From: CAZWMK01 sp964635065
Lineage (GTDB): Bacteria; Pseudomonadota; Alphaproteobacteria; Sphingomonadales; Sphingomonadaceae
Length of the DNA stretch: 10,185 nt
NCBI GenBank assembly: GCA_964635065.1
Contig: CAZWMK010000087.1
Coordinates: 1-10,185, forward strand
Direction: 5' to 3'
Shown here: piece by piece, positions 1 to 8,450 of the stretch
Layout: each line of letters begins with the position of its first letter
Position numbering within the stretch: position 1 is the stretch's first letter
The notes under the pieces: model-generated
Seen by the model: only the letters and a program-made list of their open reading frames with translations
The model's database searches: none
Told to the model about the DNA's origin: nothing
Position numbers and translations under genes: made by a program

Positions 1-720
1 GCCAATGGCGCGCGCATCCGTCTTGCGCCGCAAAAAGACTGGGAAGGCAATGAACCGGCCCGTCTGGCAAAGGTGCTGGCCGTGCTTGAAGCCATCGCCG
101 CCGATACGGGCGCAAGCGTGGCCGATGTGATCGTGCTGGCGGGCAATGTCGGGATCGAACAGGCGGCCAAGGCTGCCGGTTATGATGTGACCGTGCCGTT
201 CGCACCGGGGCGCGGCGATGCCACCGCTGCGATGACGGATGCTGTTTCCTTCGATGTGCTGGAACCGCTGGCCGATGGCTATCGCAACTGGCTGAAGAAG
301 GATTATGCCGTCAACGCCGAAGAGCTGCTGCTTGATCGCACTCAGCTCATGGGCCTGACGGCGCATGAAATGACCGTGCTAGTCGGTGGCATGCGCGCGC
401 TTGGCACCAATTACGGCGGCACGGCGCATGGTGTGTTCACAGCGCGTCCGGGCGTGCTGTCGAACGACTTCTTCGTCAACCTCACCGACATGAACAACAG
501 CTGGGTACCGACCGGCCGCAATCTTTATGACATCCGGGACCGCAAGACAGGTGCGGTGAAATGGACGGCGACGCGCGTTGATCTGGTGTTCGGTTCCAAT
601 TCCATTCTGCGCGCCTATGCCGAGGTCTATGCTCAGGATGACAGCCGCGAGAAGTTCGTGCACGACTTTGTGGCGGCATGGACCAAGGTGATGAACGCCG
701 ATCGGTTCGATCTTGACTGA
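1..720 (+). CDS. katG: Catalase-peroxidase KatG, C-terminal part (5' end outside window)
   Basis: This is the last 239 codons of KatG, the bifunctional haem enzyme that removes hydrogen peroxide by catalase and peroxidase reactions. Full-length KatG is about 720-750 aa, so only the C-terminal haem-free domain is seen. The frame is open from base 1 and ends at TGA 718-720. Recognisable family blocks are GGMRALGTNYGG, FFVNLTDM, the RDRKTGAVKWTATRVDLVFG block just before SNS, and the ending FVAAWTKVMNADRFDLD. The haem ligand and the Met-Tyr-Trp adduct residues lie in the missing N-terminal half and cannot be checked. katG is commonly under OxyR control, but its promoter is outside the window. 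A strong terminator follows, so it is probably transcribed separately from the iron genes. An internal GTG at 73 is only the first in-window start-like codon, not the real start. Confidence 0.97.
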   Translation, partial: ANGARIRLAPQKDWEGNEPARLAKVLAVLEAIAADTGASVADVIVLAGNVGIEQAAKAAGYDVTVPFAPGRGDATAAMTDAVSFDVLEPLADGYRNWLKKDYAVNAEELLLDRTQLMGLTAHEMTVLVGGMRALGTNYGGTAHGVFTARPGVLSNDFFVNLTDMNNSWVPTGRNLYDIRDRKTGAVKWTATRVDLVFGSNSILRAYAEVYAQDDSREKFVHDFVAAWTKVMNADRFDLD

Positions 721-761
721 ACTCTGACGGCCTGACCTTCGAGGTCATGCGCCGATCCGGA

Positions 762-796
762 CGCTGCCTGCGGGGATGCCGCAGGCAGCGTTTTTT
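762..796 (+). terminator. Intrinsic terminator after katG
   Basis: A perfect 12-bp stem (762-773 CGCTGCCTGCGG with 779-790 CCGCAGGCAGCG) closes a 5-nt loop and is followed directly by six T residues (791-796). It lies 41 nt after the katG stop. This is a textbook rho-independent terminator and should insulate the iron operon from katG read-through. A minor 5-bp hairpin (TGACC/GGTCA, 733-747) lies just upstream. Confidence 0.93.
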
Positions 797-835
797 GTTT
801 GTGCGCAGCTCCTTTCCGGCGCGGGAATCGCGGTT

Positions 836-849
836 TTGATCCAGATCAA
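836..849. promoter_or_regulatory. FNR/FixK-type binding site (TTGAT-N4-ATCAA)
   Basis: TTGATCCAGATCAA is a perfect dyad with 6-bp arms and matches the FNR-family consensus TTGATNNNNATCAA at every specified base. Alphaproteobacterial FnrL, FixK and Anr/Dnr-type regulators use this site to respond to oxygen or nitric oxide. It lies 102 nt upstream of the exbB ATG in the only intergenic space before the operon. If the GATAAT at 912-917 is the -10, the site is centred near -81, close to a class I activator position; that spacing is inferred. The match is direct; which regulator binds, and whether it activates, is unknown. Confidence 0.72.
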
Positions 850-857
850 TTTTTGTA

Positions 858-874
858 ATGCGAATTAGTTGCAT
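858..874. promoter_or_regulatory. Imperfect dyad, possible secondary Fur-type site
   Basis: ATGCGAATTAGTTGCAT is an imperfect palindrome: six of eight base pairs match, including all four outer pairs ATGC/GCAT. TGC-N-AAT...GCA dyads resemble Fur-family motifs in some alphaproteobacteria. It lies between the FNR-type site and the better Fur box, so it could be a second repressor site. The match to the classical Fur sequence is poor, hence low confidence. Confidence 0.3.
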
Positions 875-910
875 CGTTGGCGTGATTTCGCTACTCACTC
901 GCATCAATTG

Positions 911-930
911 TGATAATGATTCTCAAAATT
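911..930. promoter_or_regulatory. Fur box overlapping a probable extended -10 of the exbB operon
   Basis: Bases 911-925, TGATAATGATTCTCA, match the 7-1-7 Fur motif (TGATAAT-N-ATTATCA) at 13 of 14 specified positions. The 19-bp E. coli Fur box matches at 14 of 19 over 912-930. TG-T-GATAAT (909-917) also resembles an extended -10, so Fur bound here would block RNA polymerase. No convincing -35 lies 17 bp upstream, which fits an extended -10 or activator-dependent promoter. The site sits 20-40 nt before the ATG of a dedicated iron-uptake operon. Fur with ferrous iron should repress it, with derepression on iron starvation. Confidence 0.7.
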
Positions 931-950
931 ATACCTGAAGGAGGCAATGC

Positions 951-1727
<777 letters not shown>

Positions 1728-1730
1728 GCC

Positions 1731-2162
1731 ATGGCGATCCGTCTTTCGGACAGCGGCGGCGGTGACGACATTCCCGTCAATCACGACATCAATGTCACGC
1801 CTTTCATCGATGTCATGCTGGTGCTTTTGATCATCTTCATGGTGGCGGCGCCGCTGGCAACCGTCGATGTCAAGGTCGACCTGCCGGTCTCGACCGCAGC
1901 ACCTGCGCCGAAACCCGAACAGCCGGTATTCCTGTCGATTCAGTCGGATGGTCGGATGCTCGTGAACGAGGCCGTGGTCACGAAGGAGAGTCTGGGCCGG
2001 GCCATCATTGCCGCGACCGGTGCCGACCGCGAACAGCGCATCTTCCTGCGCGCTGACAAGGTGATCACCTACGACACGGTCATGGGCGCGATGAACGCCT
2101 TGCGTGACGCCGGTTATCTGCATGTGGCGCTGGTGGGAGCAGAGGCGGGGAGCGCGCAATGA
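1731..2162 (+). CDS. exbD: TonB-system transport protein ExbD
   Basis: ExbD is the dimeric inner-membrane partner that sits in the ExbB channel and passes proton-driven motion to TonB. The 143-aa product has the usual layout: a short cytoplasmic tail (1-21), one membrane helix (about 24-43) and a periplasmic domain (about 60-137). The helix holds the essential proton-binding aspartate, D27, in NVTPFIDVMLVLLIIFMV (D25 in E. coli). Length is normal for the family (about 140 aa). GGAAGGG (1717-1723) inside the end of exbB sits 7 nt before the ATG. The stop overlaps the tonB start as ATGA (2159-2162), which suggests translational coupling and fixed stoichiometry. MotA/TolQ- and MotB/TolR-type relatives are less likely, given the following tonB and receptor genes. 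Confidence 0.95.
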   Translation: MAIRLSDSGGGDDIPVNHDINVTPFIDVMLVLLIIFMVAAPLATVDVKVDLPVSTAAPAPKPEQPVFLSIQSDGRMLVNEAVVTKESLGRAIIAATGADREQRIFLRADKVITYDTVMGAMNALRDAGYLHVALVGAEAGSAQ

Positions 2163-2902
2163 TCATCGGTGGTCTGAGCGTAGATGAACGGCGCCAATGG
2201 GGGCAGGCGGGCACGATTGCGCTGGTTGTGCATGTCGGCGTCGGTGTGCTCGCACTGACCTGGGCGCGTCCGGCCTATCTGCCGATGCCGGAACCGGTCG
2301 TGCTTGTCGAACTGCCGCCTGCGGCTGCACCGTCGCCTGCGGTGGCCGATCCTGCGCCGGTTGCGGAACCGGAACCAAAGCCTGTGGCTGATACGCCGAT
2401 CGTTCGCACACCGCCGGTCGAGATTCCACCCGTCAGCGCGCCATTGCCGACAGATCCCGTGATCTTGCCGCCACCGCCACCGGCCGACCCTGCCCCGGCG
2501 GTATCGGAATCACAGTCACAGGCCGCCACGACGGCCGTTGAATCGGCGGGCGAAAGTGCCACGGCCAGCCCCAGCCTTACGGCAGGCCATGATCCGAAAG
2601 CGCGCCGCCGCGAGGCCGATTATTTCGCCCTGATCAGCGCGCACCTCAACCGCCGCAAAACCTATCCGGCGGAAGCCCGCAAGGCGCGTCAGCAGGGCGT
2701 GGTGACGGTGCGCTTTACAGTTGACCGCAAGGGCCTTGTCTCTGACGTGGCGATCAAGCGCAGCAGTGGCCACAAGCTGCTCGATCAGGCCACTGTCGAT
2801 CTGGTGCATCGCGTGGCGCCGTTGCCGGCGATGCCCGCGTCAATTCAGCGCGACAGCGTCACTCTATCACTGCCCATTGAGTATTCACTGAGAACCATCT
2901 GA
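2159..2902 (+). CDS. tonB: Energy transducer TonB
   Basis: TonB spans the periplasm and pulls on the plug of outer-membrane receptors. The 247-aa product has an N-terminal anchor helix (about 17-35) carrying H25, in the place of the conserved E. coli H20. A long Pro/Ala/Glu-rich periplasmic spacer (about 42-115) includes EPEPKP and PPPPP runs, followed by a Ser/Ala/Thr linker. The TonB C-terminal domain (about 155-245) holds the YP motif (Y169-P170), GVVTVRFTVDRKG and IKRSSGHKLLD. The start is supported by GGGGAG (2147-2152), 6 nt before an ATG that overlaps the exbD stop by 4 nt. Linkage to one receptor suggests it is dedicated to that receptor, although TonB proteins can be shared. The receptor gene starts 15 nt downstream. 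Confidence 0.95.
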   Translation: MIIGGLSVDERRQWGQAGTIALVVHVGVGVLALTWARPAYLPMPEPVVLVELPPAAAPSPAVADPAPVAEPEPKPVADTPIVRTPPVEIPPVSAPLPTDPVILPPPPPADPAPAVSESQSQAATTAVESAGESATASPSLTAGHDPKARRREADYFALISAHLNRRKTYPAEARKARQQGVVTVRFTVDRKGLVSDVAIKRSSGHKLLDQATVDLVHRVAPLPAMPASIQRDSVTLSLPIEYSLRTI

Positions 2903-2917
2903 GAAAAGGGGTATTTT

Positions 2918-5293
2918 ATGCGTAAATCCGTAAAAGGCGTCCTGCGCCCGGTCAGTCTGCGCCAAGGGGGCGTGGCTGTGGTACTTGGCCTTTCGACTAT
3001 TATTGCTACCGCGTCTCATGCGCAGGAGTCGTCTGACGAAATCGAACTCGATACGCTGAAAATCGAGGACAAGGCGGCAGACGTCAATCCGTACACCCAG
3101 AAGGGGGCACCCTATAAGGCGCGCGTCTCGGGCGATCCGCGCCGCGTGAAGCCGCTTGCGGAAACGCCCGCGACAATTCAGGTGCTGACCGCCAAGCAGA
3201 TCGAGGAATCAGGCGAAACCGACCTGCGCGATATTCTGGATGGCGTACCCGGCGTCACTGTCGGCACCGGCGAAAATGGCAACGCCTTTGGCGACCGCTA
3301 CATCATCCGCGGTCAGGAAGTGCGCAGCGACGTGTTCGTTGATGGTCTGCGCGATCCCGGCATGACGACGCGTGAGAGCTTTGCGGTCGAACAGATCGAA
3401 ATCACCAAGGGGCCAAGCGCGAGTTTCGGCGGGCGCGGCACCACGGGCGGTGCGGTCAACTCGATCACCAAGCAGGCCAGCACCGACTATGATTTCAACC
3501 GCGTCGATCTGGGCTTTGGCACCGACAATTACTGGCGTGGCACGCTCGATTCGAACTGGCGCCTGTCCGACAAAGTCGCCGTGCGCGCCAACCTGCTTTA
3601 CGCCGCTGAAGACGTGCCGAACCGCAAGCCGTCCGACCGCGAACGTTATGGTGCGGCGCTTTCGGCCAGCCTGGCGCTGAGTGACAGTGTGCGCGTGCTG
3701 CTTGATTATTATCATCTGACAGCCAAGGACACGCCCGATCTTGGGGGCTACATGCCCGCGCCGACCGGAACGGCCGGCGATGTCACGGTGCACAAGCCAT
3801 GGGATGATGTGCCTGCCTATGCCCAAAAGGGCGATTTCATGGAATCGAAGGTCAACACCTTTACCGCACGGGTGTTCATCGAGCCGTTCGACGGCCTGAA
3901 GATCATCAACAGCAGCCGTTATGGCATGACCGAAAATGGTTATGTCGTCACCGGCCTGCGCGGCGGCGCCTATGACAGCGCGACGGGCGGTTACCGGCCG
4001 CTGACGCTGTCGAGCCATCAAGGCTGGCAGGATGTCGATTATTTCGTCAACCAGTTCAACGCCTTTGCTGATTTCAGCACGGGTGGTCTCAAGCATGCGC
4101 TGATCTTTGGCGTGGAATATTCCGACCTCAAGGTGAAGAATGGTGTTTACAATGTCACCAACAACGGGGCCTTTAACTGTCGCACCGCTGGCACTGGCGC
4201 TTTCAACACCTATTGCCTGACGGGCAACGACAGGACGCTGGTGTCGGGCGACATCAACAACATCCTTGGCCGGTCGATCGAAAAGGGCGTCTGGGATAGC
4301 GACTGGCGCGTTGAAACCATGTCGGTCTATCTCATGGACACGATTGACGTCACGCCCTGGCTATCGCTGCACGGCGGCATCCGTATGGACGCCTTCAACT
4401 ATGACAATGTGCTTCAGAACACGCGCACACTCGTCCAGACACCCTATCGCTACAATGATACCTTGTGGAACGGCCATGTCGGTGTGGTTGTGAAGCCGCA
4501 TGAAGATGGCATTATCTATGCGTCATGGGGCACGTCGAAGGAAATCAACGGCGGTGAATCCGATCTGGGCGGCAACTGCGGCTATGGCGGCGTCTGCATC
4601 GTCAATGGCGTGACTGACGTGGGGGACGGCGCACCGGAAGCGGCGACCAATATCGAACTCGGCACCAAGTGGGATCTGTTCGGCCAGCGGTTGATGCTGC
4701 AGGCGGCCGTGTTCCAGCTGACCAAGGACGATGTCTTCGAATCCGGCACCCAGGGCAGCTACACAAGCTTTGGGTCGCTGAACACCGGCAAGCATCGCAT
4801 CCGCGGTATCGAGCTGGGCCTCGTCGGCAACATCACCGAACGCCTGAGCGGTCAGATCAGTGCAACCTTCATGGATTCGAACATCCGGAAAACCATCGCC
4901 AGCATTCCGGCAACCGCGCCGGCTGGCGCGACCTATATCGGCAAGCGCCTGTCCAACTTTGCCAATACCCATTTCAGCGCACAGCTGAACTATCAGGCGA
5001 CGGATGCCCTGAGTTTCGGGGGCACGGCGACATATAAAAGTGCGATGTATACCGGACAGCCCGACAGCCCGGCGGCCTATGACTTCACGCTGGGCGTCAA
5101 CCGCTATCGCATCCCGTCCTACTGGGTGTTCGATGCCTTTGTGGGTTACAAGTTCAACGAAAGCCTGTCGGCGCGCCTGAATGTCAACAATGTCGCCAAC
5201 AAGGATTATTATCTTGCCGGTTACCAGAGCGGTCACTTCCTCTACAAGGGTGACGAGCGTCGGGCGACACTAACCCTGACCGGGCGTTTCTGA
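2918..5293 (+). CDS. TonB-dependent siderophore receptor, Fiu/PiuA-like
   Basis: This 791-aa outer-membrane receptor should import ferric siderophore, probably a catecholate type, using the TonB complex encoded just upstream. A signal peptide (about 1-35) ends SHA-Q. A short stretch with a plausible TonB box (IELDTLKIE, 42-50) follows. The plug domain (about 80-186) has ETPATIQVLTAKQIEESGETDLRDIL, shown here only as the ETPATIQVLTAK core, then DRYIIRG, VDGLRD and VEQIEITKGPSASFGGRG in its usual order. The 22-strand barrel runs to the terminal Phe (LTLTGRF). No FecA-like N-terminal signalling domain is present, so sigma/anti-sigma signalling is unlikely. Two cysteine pairs (C421/C433, C554/C560) probably lie in surface loops. 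AAGGGG (2906-2911) lies 6 nt before the ATG. The piuC gene next door is typical of the Fiu/PiuA/CirA-like group; the exact ligand cannot be read from sequence. Confidence 0.93.
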   Translation: MRKSVKGVLRPVSLRQGGVAVVLGLSTIIATASHAQESSDEIELDTLKIEDKAADVNPYTQKGAPYKARVSGDPRRVKPLAETPATIQVLTAKQIEESGETDLRDILDGVPGVTVGTGENGNAFGDRYIIRGQEVRSDVFVDGLRDPGMTTRESFAVEQIEITKGPSASFGGRGTTGGAVNSITKQASTDYDFNRVDLGFGTDNYWRGTLDSNWRLSDKVAVRANLLYAAEDVPNRKPSDRERYGAALSASLALSDSVRVLLDYYHLTAKDTPDLGGYMPAPTGTAGDVTVHKPWDDVPAYAQKGDFMESKVNTFTARVFIEPFDGLKIINSSRYGMTENGYVVTGLRGGAYDSATGGYRPLTLSSHQGWQDVDYFVNQFNAFADFSTGGLKHALIFGVEYSDLKVKNGVYNVTNNGAFNCRTAGTGAFNTYCLTGNDRTLVSGDINNILGRSIEKGVWDSDWRVETMSVYLMDTIDVTPWLSLHGGIRMDAFNYDNVLQNTRTLVQTPYRYNDTLWNGHVGVVVKPHEDGIIYASWGTSKEINGGESDLGGNCGYGGVCIVNGVTDVGDGAPEAATNIELGTKWDLFGQRLMLQAAVFQLTKDDVFESGTQGSYTSFGSLNTGKHRIRGIELGLVGNITERLSGQISATFMDSNIRKTIASIPATAPAGATYIGKRLSNFANTHFSAQLNYQATDALSFGGTATYKSAMYTGQPDSPAAYDFTLGVNRYRIPSYWVFDAFVGYKFNESLSARLNVNNVANKDYYLAGYQSGHFLYKGDERRATLTLTGRF

Positions 5294-5299
5294 GCATCA

Positions 5300-5336
5300 G
5301 CCGGGCACGCACGGTGCGCGTGCCCGGCATCTTTTT
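5300..5336 (+). terminator. Hairpin terminator/attenuator between receptor gene and piuC
   Basis: A perfect 11-bp GC-rich stem (5300-5310 GCCGGGCACGC with 5318-5328 GCGTGCCCGGC) with a 7-nt loop is followed by ATCTTTTT (5329-5336). It starts 6 nt after the receptor stop and ends 21 nt before the piuC ATG. It has the form of an intrinsic terminator, with a slightly interrupted T tract. No clear separate promoter is visible between it and piuC, so it more likely reduces read-through and lowers piuC expression relative to the receptor. Confidence 0.75.
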
Positions 5337-5357
5337 GGCCACCGAGCGGAGACGGCC

Positions 5358-6041
5358 ATGCTGATCGTTATTGAAAACCTGCTGGATGCGGACGAGGTGC
5401 GGCATGTCCGGCGCAAGCTGGCTGGCGCCACTTGGATAGACGGTGCGCAGACCGCCGGGTCGCGTTCGATTGCAGTCAAACAGAATCTCCAGCTCGACCG
5501 CACCGATCCGCAGGCACTGGAACTGGGCAATTTGATTCTGTCAAAACTGGGCCAGAATCCGATGTTCGTCTCGGCCTCGCTGGCGGAAACCATCTGGCCG
5601 CCAGTGTTCAATCTTTACCAGGATGGCGGCCATTACGGCACGCATGTCGATTCTGCCCTCATGCGCCACCCGCAATCGGGGCGCTCAATGCGCAGCGACC
5701 TGTCGGCCACGCTGTTCCTGTCGGACCCCGATGATTATGACGGCGGCGAGTTGGTGATCGAGGGGCAATATGGCGGTCAGGCTGTCAAGCTCGCGGCGGG
5801 CGACATGGTGCTTTACCCCTCGTCCAGTCTGCATCAGGTCACGCCCGTCACGCGCGGTCAGCGCATCTGTGCGATCATGTGGATACAAAGCGCTATCGCT
5901 GATGCCAGTGCGCGGGCCATGCTGTTCGATCTCGACCAGTCGATCCAGGCACTGTCAAAGGGCCGTGCGCGTGACGATGGCGACATAGACCGCCTGATCC
6001 ATGTCTATCACAATCTGATCCGCCGCTGGGCCACGCCCTGA
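5358..6041 (+). CDS. piuC: PKHD-type hydroxylase PiuC/YbiX (Fe(II)/2-oxoglutarate dioxygenase)
   Basis: The 227-aa product belongs to the PiuC/YbiX family of cytoplasmic non-haem iron, 2-oxoglutarate-dependent dioxygenases, and its length is typical. The iron-binding triad is visible: H96 and D98 in YGTHVDSA and H159 in SSLHQVTPV. R169 (TRGQRI) is the expected 2-oxoglutarate ligand, as in E. coli YbiX. Other family marks are FNLYQDGGHY, ATLFLSDPDDYDGGEL and GDMVLYPSSSLHQV. The gene neighbours a siderophore receptor in E. coli (fiu-ybiX) and Pseudomonas (piuA-piuC), the same order as here; the substrate is not established. GGAG (5348-5351) lies 6 nt before the ATG. It follows the terminator-like hairpin at 5300-5336 and ends tail-to-tail with ppsA. 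Confidence 0.95.
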   Translation: MLIVIENLLDADEVRHVRRKLAGATWIDGAQTAGSRSIAVKQNLQLDRTDPQALELGNLILSKLGQNPMFVSASLAETIWPPVFNLYQDGGHYGTHVDSALMRHPQSGRSMRSDLSATLFLSDPDDYDGGELVIEGQYGGQAVKLAAGDMVLYPSSSLHQVTPVTRGQRICAIMWIQSAIADASARAMLFDLDQSIQALSKGRARDDGDIDRLIHVYHNLIRRWATP

Positions 6042-6067
6042 GCCGTCCCGTTCTAGCGGGGCAGGGC
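6035..6067. terminator. Weak bidirectional hairpin across the piuC/ppsA convergent ends
   Basis: GCCCTG (6035-6040) pairs with CAGGGC (6062-6067), and an inner CCCG (6047-6050) pairs with CGGG (6057-6060), with an unpaired bulge between. The structure covers both stop codons of two convergent genes only 11 nt apart, where a shared terminator would be useful. Neither side has a T tract, so it is only a candidate. Confidence 0.3.
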
Positions 6068-8449
6068 CGCTTCTGCCTTGGCGATAGCAGCACAGGTTTT
6101 GACGAAGCTATCTGGATTGAGCGAGATGGAATCGATTCCCTCGCGCACCAGAAAGGCGGCGAAATCGGGGTAGTTGCTGGGGGCCTGTCCGCAAATGCCG
6201 ACCTTGATGCCCGAAGCGTGCGCCTTGCGGATCGCTTCGGCAATGGCGATTTTGACGGCTTCATCGCGTTCGTCGAACATGGCGGCGAGCAGCTCCGAAT
6301 CCCGGTCGACGCCAAGCAACAGCTGTGTCAGGTCGTTTGAGCCGATCGAAAAGCCGTCGAACCGCTCTGCGAACGCCTCGGCGAGGATGACGTTCGCGGG
6401 GATTTCGCACATCATGTAAACCTGCAGGCCGTTTTCGCCGCGCCGCAGGCCATTGTCCGCCATTTCGGCAAGGACACGGTCCGCCTCTGCCGGGGTGCGG
6501 CAGAAAGGCACCATCACGATGACATTGTCAAAGCCCATGTCCGTGCGCACCTTGCGCAGGGCGCGGCATTCCAGAGCAAAGCCTTCGCGGTAGCGGTCGT
6601 CATAATAGCGCGATGCGCCCCGGAAGCCGAGCATCGGATTTTCTTCGCTGGGTTCGAAGGCTTCGCCGCCGATCAGGTGCGCATATTCATTGGTCTTGAA
6701 ATCGCTGAGGCGGACAATGGCCGGATGCGGGAAGAACGGAGCCGCAAGGCGACCGATGCCGCGCGCCAGGACATCGACGAAATAGCTTGCAGGGTCGCCA
6801 TGCCCCCGGACAAGGGCCCGGATACGGCGATTGTCGGCGGCGGACAGGCGTTCGGGATGCAGCAAGGCCATGGGATGGACCTTGATAAGGTTGTTGATGA
6901 TGAATTCCATCCGGGCCAGTCCGACGCCTTTTGCGGGCAGGCGCCACCACTGGAAGGCGGTTGCAGGATCGGCAATGTTCAGCATGACGTCGGTGCGTGT
7001 TTCGGCAATGGTCGTGAGGTCGATGTCCTCCCAGTCGAATGCGATCTGTCCCGAAAAGATCATGCCCTTGTCGCCGCTGGCGCAGGACAGGGTGATATCC
7101 TGATCGTCTGACAGCAGCGTTGTCGCTGTCCCCGTGCCAACCACGGCGGGGACACCCAATTCACGGCTGACGATGGCGGCATGGCTGGTACTGCCGCCCC
7201 GGTCGGTGATGATCCCGGCGGCGCGTTTCATGATCGGTACCCAGTCAGGGTCGGTGTTGCCGGTCACAAGGATGGCGCCATCCTCGAAATGCGCAATATC
7301 GGCGGTATCGCGGATGATGCAGGTCTTGCCGCTGGCAATGGCGCTGCCGATCGCGACACCTGTCAGCACGGGCGCGGCGTCGGTTTTCAGGCGATAGCGC
7401 CGGAAATGCGTGCGATCCGGCCCGCCGTGTACGGTTTCGGGGCGGGCCTGCACCAGATAGAGCAGGCCGTTGCTGCCGTCCTTGGCCCATTCCAGATCCA
7501 TCGGGCGACCATAATGGGCCTCGACCGCCATGGCCCAGCGACCGAGTTCAAGGATCTCGTCGTCGCTCAGCACGAAAGCCTGACGTTCCTCCTCCGTGGT
7601 CGGCACGATCTGGGTCTGTCTGCCGCTGTCCTCGGCATAGATCATGCGCAACGCCTTTTCCCCCAGCGCTTTGTCGATGATGGGGCGCGCGCCCGGTTTG
7701 TCGAGCAGCGGCTTGAAGACGACATAGCGGTCGGGGTTGACCGCGCCCTGCACGATCGTCTCGCCCAGTCCCCATGCGGCGCTGATCGTGGCGATGCCGG
7801 GAAAGCCGGATTCGGTGTCGATGGTGAACATCACGCCGGAACCGGCAAGGTCGGCGCGGATCATCTGCTGAATGCCGACCGACAGCGCCACAGCGAGGTG
7901 ATCAAAGCCCTTGGCTTCGCGGTAACTGATCGCGCGGTCGGTGAAGAGCGAGGCAAAACAGCGCAGGCAGGCGTCCAGCAACGCCGCTTCGCCGCGGATG
8001 TTGAGGAAGGTCTCATGCTGACCGGCAAAGCTGGCGTCGGGCAGATCCTCGGCGGTTGCGCTGCTGCGGACGGCAACGGCCGGATCGCGAGTCTGTGCCT
8101 TTTCGGCCAGCCGGGCATAGGCATCGCGGATTTCGGCGGCCAGACTGTCGGGCAAGCGGCTTGCCAGCACCAGCGTCCGGATGGCGTGCCCGGCCTCCTG
8201 CAATGTGACGCGCCCTGACCGGTAGGCGTCGATCTGCTGGCGGATGGCCGGTTCGATGCCATTGTCGCGCACGAAATCGCGATAGGCGCGGGCGGTCGTT
8301 GCGAAGCCGTCGGGCACGCGCACGCCTGCCGCCCCCAAAGCACGCACGAGTTCCCCCAGCGAGGCGTTCTTGCCGCCGACAACGGGCACATCCTGAATCG
8401 ACAGATCAGCAAGCCAGATCACGCTTGCGACAGTTTTTTGATGACTCAT
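6053..8449 (-). CDS. ppsA: Phosphoenolpyruvate synthase
   Basis: PpsA converts pyruvate, ATP and water to phosphoenolpyruvate, AMP and phosphate in the cytoplasm, the entry step of gluconeogenesis from pyruvate. The 798-aa length is normal (E. coli 792). Domain order is standard. The N-terminal ATP-grasp domain (about 10-340) has VVGGKNASLGEL, AVRSSATAEDLPDASFAGQH and MDLEWAKD. The central phosphohistidine domain (about 365-465) has the catalytic H423 in DRGGSTSHAAIVSRELG. The C-terminal PEP-binding barrel (about 485-795) has GVGLARMEF, ENPMLGFRGASRY and IGSNDLTQL, with the proton-donor C753 in GICGQAPS. Upstream in-frame codons reach a stop within five codons, so ATG 8447-8449 is the start, with GAGG (8456-8459) 6 nt away. 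A 35-codon ORF ends one base before it. Pyruvate phosphate dikinase is less likely on size and motif wording. Confidence 0.97.
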   Translation of the reverse strand: MSHQKTVASVIWLADLSIQDVPVVGGKNASLGELVRALGAAGVRVPDGFATTARAYRDFVRDNGIEPAIRQQIDAYRSGRVTLQEAGHAIRTLVLASRLPDSLAAEIRDAYARLAEKAQTRDPAVAVRSSATAEDLPDASFAGQHETFLNIRGEAALLDACLRCFASLFTDRAISYREAKGFDHLAVALSVGIQQMIRADLAGSGVMFTIDTESGFPGIATISAAWGLGETIVQGAVNPDRYVVFKPLLDKPGARPIIDKALGEKALRMIYAEDSGRQTQIVPTTEEERQAFVLSDDEILELGRWAMAVEAHYGRPMDLEWAKDGSNGLLYLVQARPETVHGGPDRTHFRRYRLKTDAAPVLTGVAIGSAIASGKTCIIRDTADIAHFEDGAILVTGNTDPDWVPIMKRAAGIITDRGGSTSHAAIVSRELGVPAVVGTGTATTLLSDDQDITLSCASGDKGMIFSGQIAFDWEDIDLTTIAETRTDVMLNIADPATAFQWWRLPAKGVGLARMEFIINNLIKVHPMALLHPERLSAADNRRIRALVRGHGDPASYFVDVLARGIGRLAAPFFPHPAIVRLSDFKTNEYAHLIGGEAFEPSEENPMLGFRGASRYYDDRYREGFALECRALRKVRTDMGFDNVIVMVPFCRTPAEADRVLAEMADNGLRRGENGLQVYMMCEIPANVILAEAFAERFDGFSIGSNDLTQLLLGVDRDSELLAAMFDERDEAVKIAIAEAIRKAHASGIKVGICGQAPSNYPDFAAFLVREGIDSISLNPDSFVKTCAAIAKAEAALPR

Positions 8450-8450
8450 G

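Noticed and set aside
3209..4096. Minus-strand open frame (295 codons) opposite the siderophore receptor
   Set aside because: It is antisense to the plug and early barrel, with no ribosome site or family resemblance.
4523..5236. Minus-strand open frame (237 codons) opposite the receptor's C-terminal barrel
   Set aside because: Same situation: a shadow of a strong gene with no independent support.
7181..8218. Plus-strand open frame (345 codons) inside ppsA
   Set aside because: It lies wholly antisense to the ATP-grasp part of ppsA, whose motifs are intact; it is a GC-bias artefact.
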